DNA from: Paraeggerthella hominis
GTDB lineage: Bacteria; Actinomycetota; Coriobacteriia; Coriobacteriales; Eggerthellaceae
Length of the DNA stretch: 64,000 bases
Assembly (NCBI RefSeq): GCF_021044775.1
Contig: NZ_JAJNOQ010000008.1
Coordinates: 62,001-126,000 of the forward strand
Direction of reading: 5' to 3'
The first letter of the stretch is position 1. Each line of letters begins with the position of its first letter. The translations under genes and the position numbers were made by a program. This document shows, one piece after another, positions 62,140 to 64,000 of this stretch. The notes below the pieces were generated by a model. It did no database searches. It worked only from the letters and a program-made list of their open reading frames with translations, and had not been told where the DNA came from.

Positions 62140-62164
62140 AAAAGGCCTCGAAACAGGCCTTTTT
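62140..62164 (+). terminator. Rho-independent terminator of the mef/msr-like operon
   Basis: AAAAGGCCT / AGGCCTTTT perfect 9-bp stem with CGAAAC loop and T-run. Confidence 0.9.
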
Positions 62165-62267
62165 CTCCGCGATGCATAGGTCAATTGATAAGGTTCACAG
62201 AAATTCGGAAGAATTGGCAATCCGAGTTTTCCGAGACACGAAAGAAATTTTCAGAGCGGGGAAGCGG

Positions 62268-62558
62268 ATGAACCAGGCCAATCTCATAGTCGCAAGGATA
62301 GAGCGGGCGCGACAGGACCGCGGCATCAGCGTGGCCGAACTCGCCCGCCGAATCAATGTGGACAGAAAGCGCCTCTGGTACGTCCTCAACGGGCAGCGCT
62401 CTATGCACGTCGACGAGTTCGTCCGCCTCTGCGCGGTCATGGACATGAGCCTCGCCTGCTTCCTCACGAAGGAGCAGGCGAGCGACCTGGCCGAAACACG
62501 CAGGAGGATGGCGGAGGACTACGGGCCGGCGAGCCATGCGGGCCCTTTCCGATTCTAG
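62268..62558 (+). CDS. XRE-family helix-turn-helix protein
   Basis: 96 residues from ATG 62268 (GGGGAAG upstream). ARIERARQDRGISVAELARR then INVDRKRLWYVLNGQRSMHV is a Cro/CI-type DNA-binding domain; the C-terminus DLAETRRRMAEDYG is charged. First visible regulator on the conjugation side; likely controls ICE transfer genes. The frame is open from 62172, but no ribosome site supports a longer protein. Confidence 0.8.
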   Translation: MNQANLIVARIERARQDRGISVAELARRINVDRKRLWYVLNGQRSMHVDEFVRLCAVMDMSLACFLTKEQASDLAETRRRMAEDYGPASHAGPFRF

Positions 62559-62572
62559 CGAGGAGGTGCCGC

Positions 62573-62704
62573 ATGGACCGCGCTGCCAGGCATACCGCCC
62601 AGACCGCCGCCCTCTCGGCACTCATAGCCCTGCCCTGCATTTTCGCGCCATCGGCCTTCCCACCGCCTTCGCCATGCCCGAGGCATGGCGAGCAATCTGT
62701 TTGA
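62573..62704 (+). CDS. Small hydrophobic Pro-rich peptide gene (43 residues)
   Basis: ATG 62573 behind GCGAGGAGGTG. Sequence style: basic N-terminus MDRAARHTAQT, a hydrophobic stretch AALSALIALPCIFAPSAF, then PPPSPCPRHG, so possibly a signal-peptide-like or membrane miniprotein. It lies between the XRE gene and the next conjugation gene. No family known; only ribosome site and position support it. Confidence 0.45.
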   Translation: MDRAARHTAQTAALSALIALPCIFAPSAFPPPSPCPRHGEQSV

Positions 62705-62749
62705 GGAAGCGGGAGGCGCGACCTTCCGCCGATGCGGAAGGGGCCGAGA

Positions 62750-63331
62750 ATGGCGAGCGATTACGGCGACGACGCCGGAGAGAAGATGATAGAGGACTTC
62801 GCGCGCTTCGGGGAGCGCATGGGCGAGAGGGCGATGTACGACCGTGCGAGGCGGATGCGGAGCGCGTTCGAGAACGCCACGGCCGCGACGCGCGGAGCCG
62901 CGGGGGAAGGCGATGCCCGCGAGAAGCCCGCCGAATGGGCGAAGCTCGACATGGCCGAGTTTCAGGAGATCGAGGACTATGCCGGCATCAAGGGGATCAT
63001 CGAGGCGAAGCTCAGGGCGCACGCCGTCGACTCGGCGTGGTTCGTCGAGCCCGCCACGGGTAGGGAGCACCTTCTGTTCCGCGTCGCGGACGCCAGGGAA
63101 GTGTGGCTCTCGTTCGACGAGCTCTCGCGCGAGACCGACGCGGCGTGCGAGCGCGCGGCTGCGGAACTCGCCAAGCGGGAAGCCCGCGAGGCCGCCGGGG
63201 CACGGGACGAGCGTCCGCTCGAGGCGCGCGCTGGGCAAGCCCGCGCGGCGGCGTCGGCCCTCGAGGCAGAGGGCGCCACCACGCGCGCTGCAACGCGAGG
63301 ACCCCGCATGCAGGAGGTGCGGGCGAGATGA
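62750..63331 (+). CDS. Hypothetical conjugative-element protein
   Basis: 193 residues from ATG 62750 (GGAAGGGG upstream; ATG 62732 adds six residues). Highly charged, Ala/Glu/Arg-rich; the middle holds KLDMAEFQEIEDYAGIKGII and STAWFVEP-like patterns (AVDSAWFVEPATGREHLLFR). No recognised domain. Its end overlaps the next start (ATGA), so it belongs to the conjugation operon. Confidence 0.6.
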   Translation: MASDYGDDAGEKMIEDFARFGERMGERAMYDRARRMRSAFENATAATRGAAGEGDAREKPAEWAKLDMAEFQEIEDYAGIKGIIEAKLRAHAVDSAWFVEPATGREHLLFRVADAREVWLSFDELSRETDAACERAAAELAKREAREAAGARDERPLEARAGQARAAASALEAEGATTRAATRGPRMQEVRAR

Positions 63332-64000
63332 CGACTGCACGAATCATGGCGGCAGCCCTCGCCTCCATCGCCGCCTTCCTCCTCGGGAACTCGTACGCCG
63401 CATGCCTGCTCTCGCTTCCGGGCAGCCCCGCGTCCAACCTCACGGAAGCGGCCAAGCGCCTTCCTTCCTTTCTGCTAGGACACGGCCCCCTCTCGCTCGA
63501 GGCTGCCGCGCTCGCGACGGGGCTCGTGGCCGCCTGCGCCGTGTGGTGCGCCTGGGCGTGGTCGCTCACGCACGGGAACCCGGAGCGGCAGGGCGAGGAG
63601 CACGGCAGCGCCCGCTGGGGCACCGTCCGCGAGGGCAGACGATTCATGAACCTCGAGGACCCCGACAGAAACATCGTCCTCACGAAGCACTTCGGGATGG
63701 CGATGGACCGGCCCGACCACGACCGACGCTTCGAGCGCAACCGGAACGTGCTCGTGGTGGGCGGCTCCGGCTCCGGGAAGACGAGGGGGTTCTTCGAGCC
63801 CAACATCATGCAGCTGAACTCGAACTACCTCGTGACCGACCCGAAGGGCGAGACGCTGCCCCGGATGGGGCACATGCTCGAAGCCGCGGGATACAAGATA
63901 CTGGCGTTCAACACGGTCGACTTCTCCAAGTCCCTCCACTACAACCCCCTGGCGTACATCCGCGACGAGGCGGACATCCTCGAGTTCGTGTCCTGCCTCA
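63328..64000 (+). CDS. VirD4/TraG-type conjugative coupling protein, N-terminal part (cut by window edge)
   Basis: 224 residues visible. Two N-terminal membrane helices (about 5-30 and 55-80), SARWGTVREGRRFMNLEDPD (the TraG/VirD4 'ARWGT' motif), Walker A VVGGSGSGKTRGFFEPNIMQ and YLVTDPKGETLPRMGHML, which are the type IV secretion coupling ATPase signatures. It delivers the relaxase-bound DNA strand to the mating channel. Continues beyond base 64000. Confidence 0.92.
   Translation, partial: MTTARIMAAALASIAAFLLGNSYAACLLSLPGSPASNLTEAAKRLPSFLLGHGPLSLEAAALATGLVAACAVWCAWAWSLTHGNPERQGEEHGSARWGTVREGRRFMNLEDPDRNIVLTKHFGMAMDRPDHDRRFERNRNVLVVGGSGSGKTRGFFEPNIMQLNSNYLVTDPKGETLPRMGHMLEAAGYKILAFNTVDFSKSLHYNPLAYIRDEADILEFVSCL

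Larger units (their letters stand above)
56611..64000. mobile_element. Left end of an integrative conjugative element (continues beyond the window)
   Basis: Integrase and excisionase-like genes at the left end, a VirD4/TraG-type coupling protein at the right, and an inserted macrolide-resistance-like operon in between. The left boundary is set at the truncated tRNA-Gly; the right boundary lies outside the window. The base composition of 58550-62200 is visibly lower in GC than the rest. Confidence 0.82.

Overview
The window reads as a high-GC, anaerobic actinobacterium of the Coriobacteriia, most likely family Eggerthellaceae (Eggerthella/Gordonibacter-like). This is an inference from three things: a LuxR regulator fused to a 12-helix membrane domain beside a molybdopterin oxidoreductase; many small zinc-ribbon and Fe-S proteins; and a general absence of respiratory or aerobic genes. 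No rRNA or complete tRNA gene was found.

Layout. 1-16.4 kb is mostly housekeeping and cell-envelope genes: a partial pta, glf with a family-2 glycosyltransferase, an orphan AbiEi-like protein bracketed by two mirrored 56-bp palindromes, an OPT transporter, coaX, an NhaC-like antiporter, a DUF454 protein, a fused CydDC-like ABC exporter, a YfcE-like phosphoesterase and a dGTPase-like HD protein. 16.5-30 kb is the most unusual part. It holds a DnaA/Hda-like ATPase, a Cys-rich protein, a 12-TM LuxR regulator, a cytoplasmic acetylene-hydratase/catechol-dehydroxylase-like Mo/W enzyme with a minimal two-cluster ferredoxin partner, three zinc-ribbon miniproteins, an AAHS-type aromatic-acid transporter, an OFA-type MFS transporter and two divergent trigger-factor-like chaperones. 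A GTACTA-type motif recurs upstream of the regulator, the enzyme operon and the second chaperone. I read this as one inducible system that imports and reductively (or hydrolytically) transforms an aromatic or other small substrate.

30-56.4 kb holds a methyltransferase-GNAT fusion, dnaG, NfeD/SPFH, def-fmt-rsmB, a BrnQ gene interrupted by an in-frame TGA, a TetR-controlled ABC-2 exporter, a Ski2-like helicase, an ABC exporter, NADP-isocitrate dehydrogenase, a pair of YhgE/Pip proteins and an ArsR-controlled 4Fe-4S membrane module.

From about 56.6 kb to the right edge lies the left end of an integrative conjugative element. In order it carries a truncated tRNA-Gly(CCC), a tyrosine integrase, an excisionase-like protein, an inserted mef/msr(D)-like macrolide efflux and ribosome-protection operon with a probable leader peptide, an XRE regulator, and the start of conjugation genes (VirD4/TraG-type coupling protein, cut by the window edge).

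Several families of intergenic inverted repeats are scattered through the chromosomal part: a 142-bp unit with 22-bp terminal inverted repeats (three copies), the mirrored 56-bp palindromes (two copies), and a 160-bp unit with 19-bp ends. There are also a 12-G tract and a 45-bp tandem repeat.
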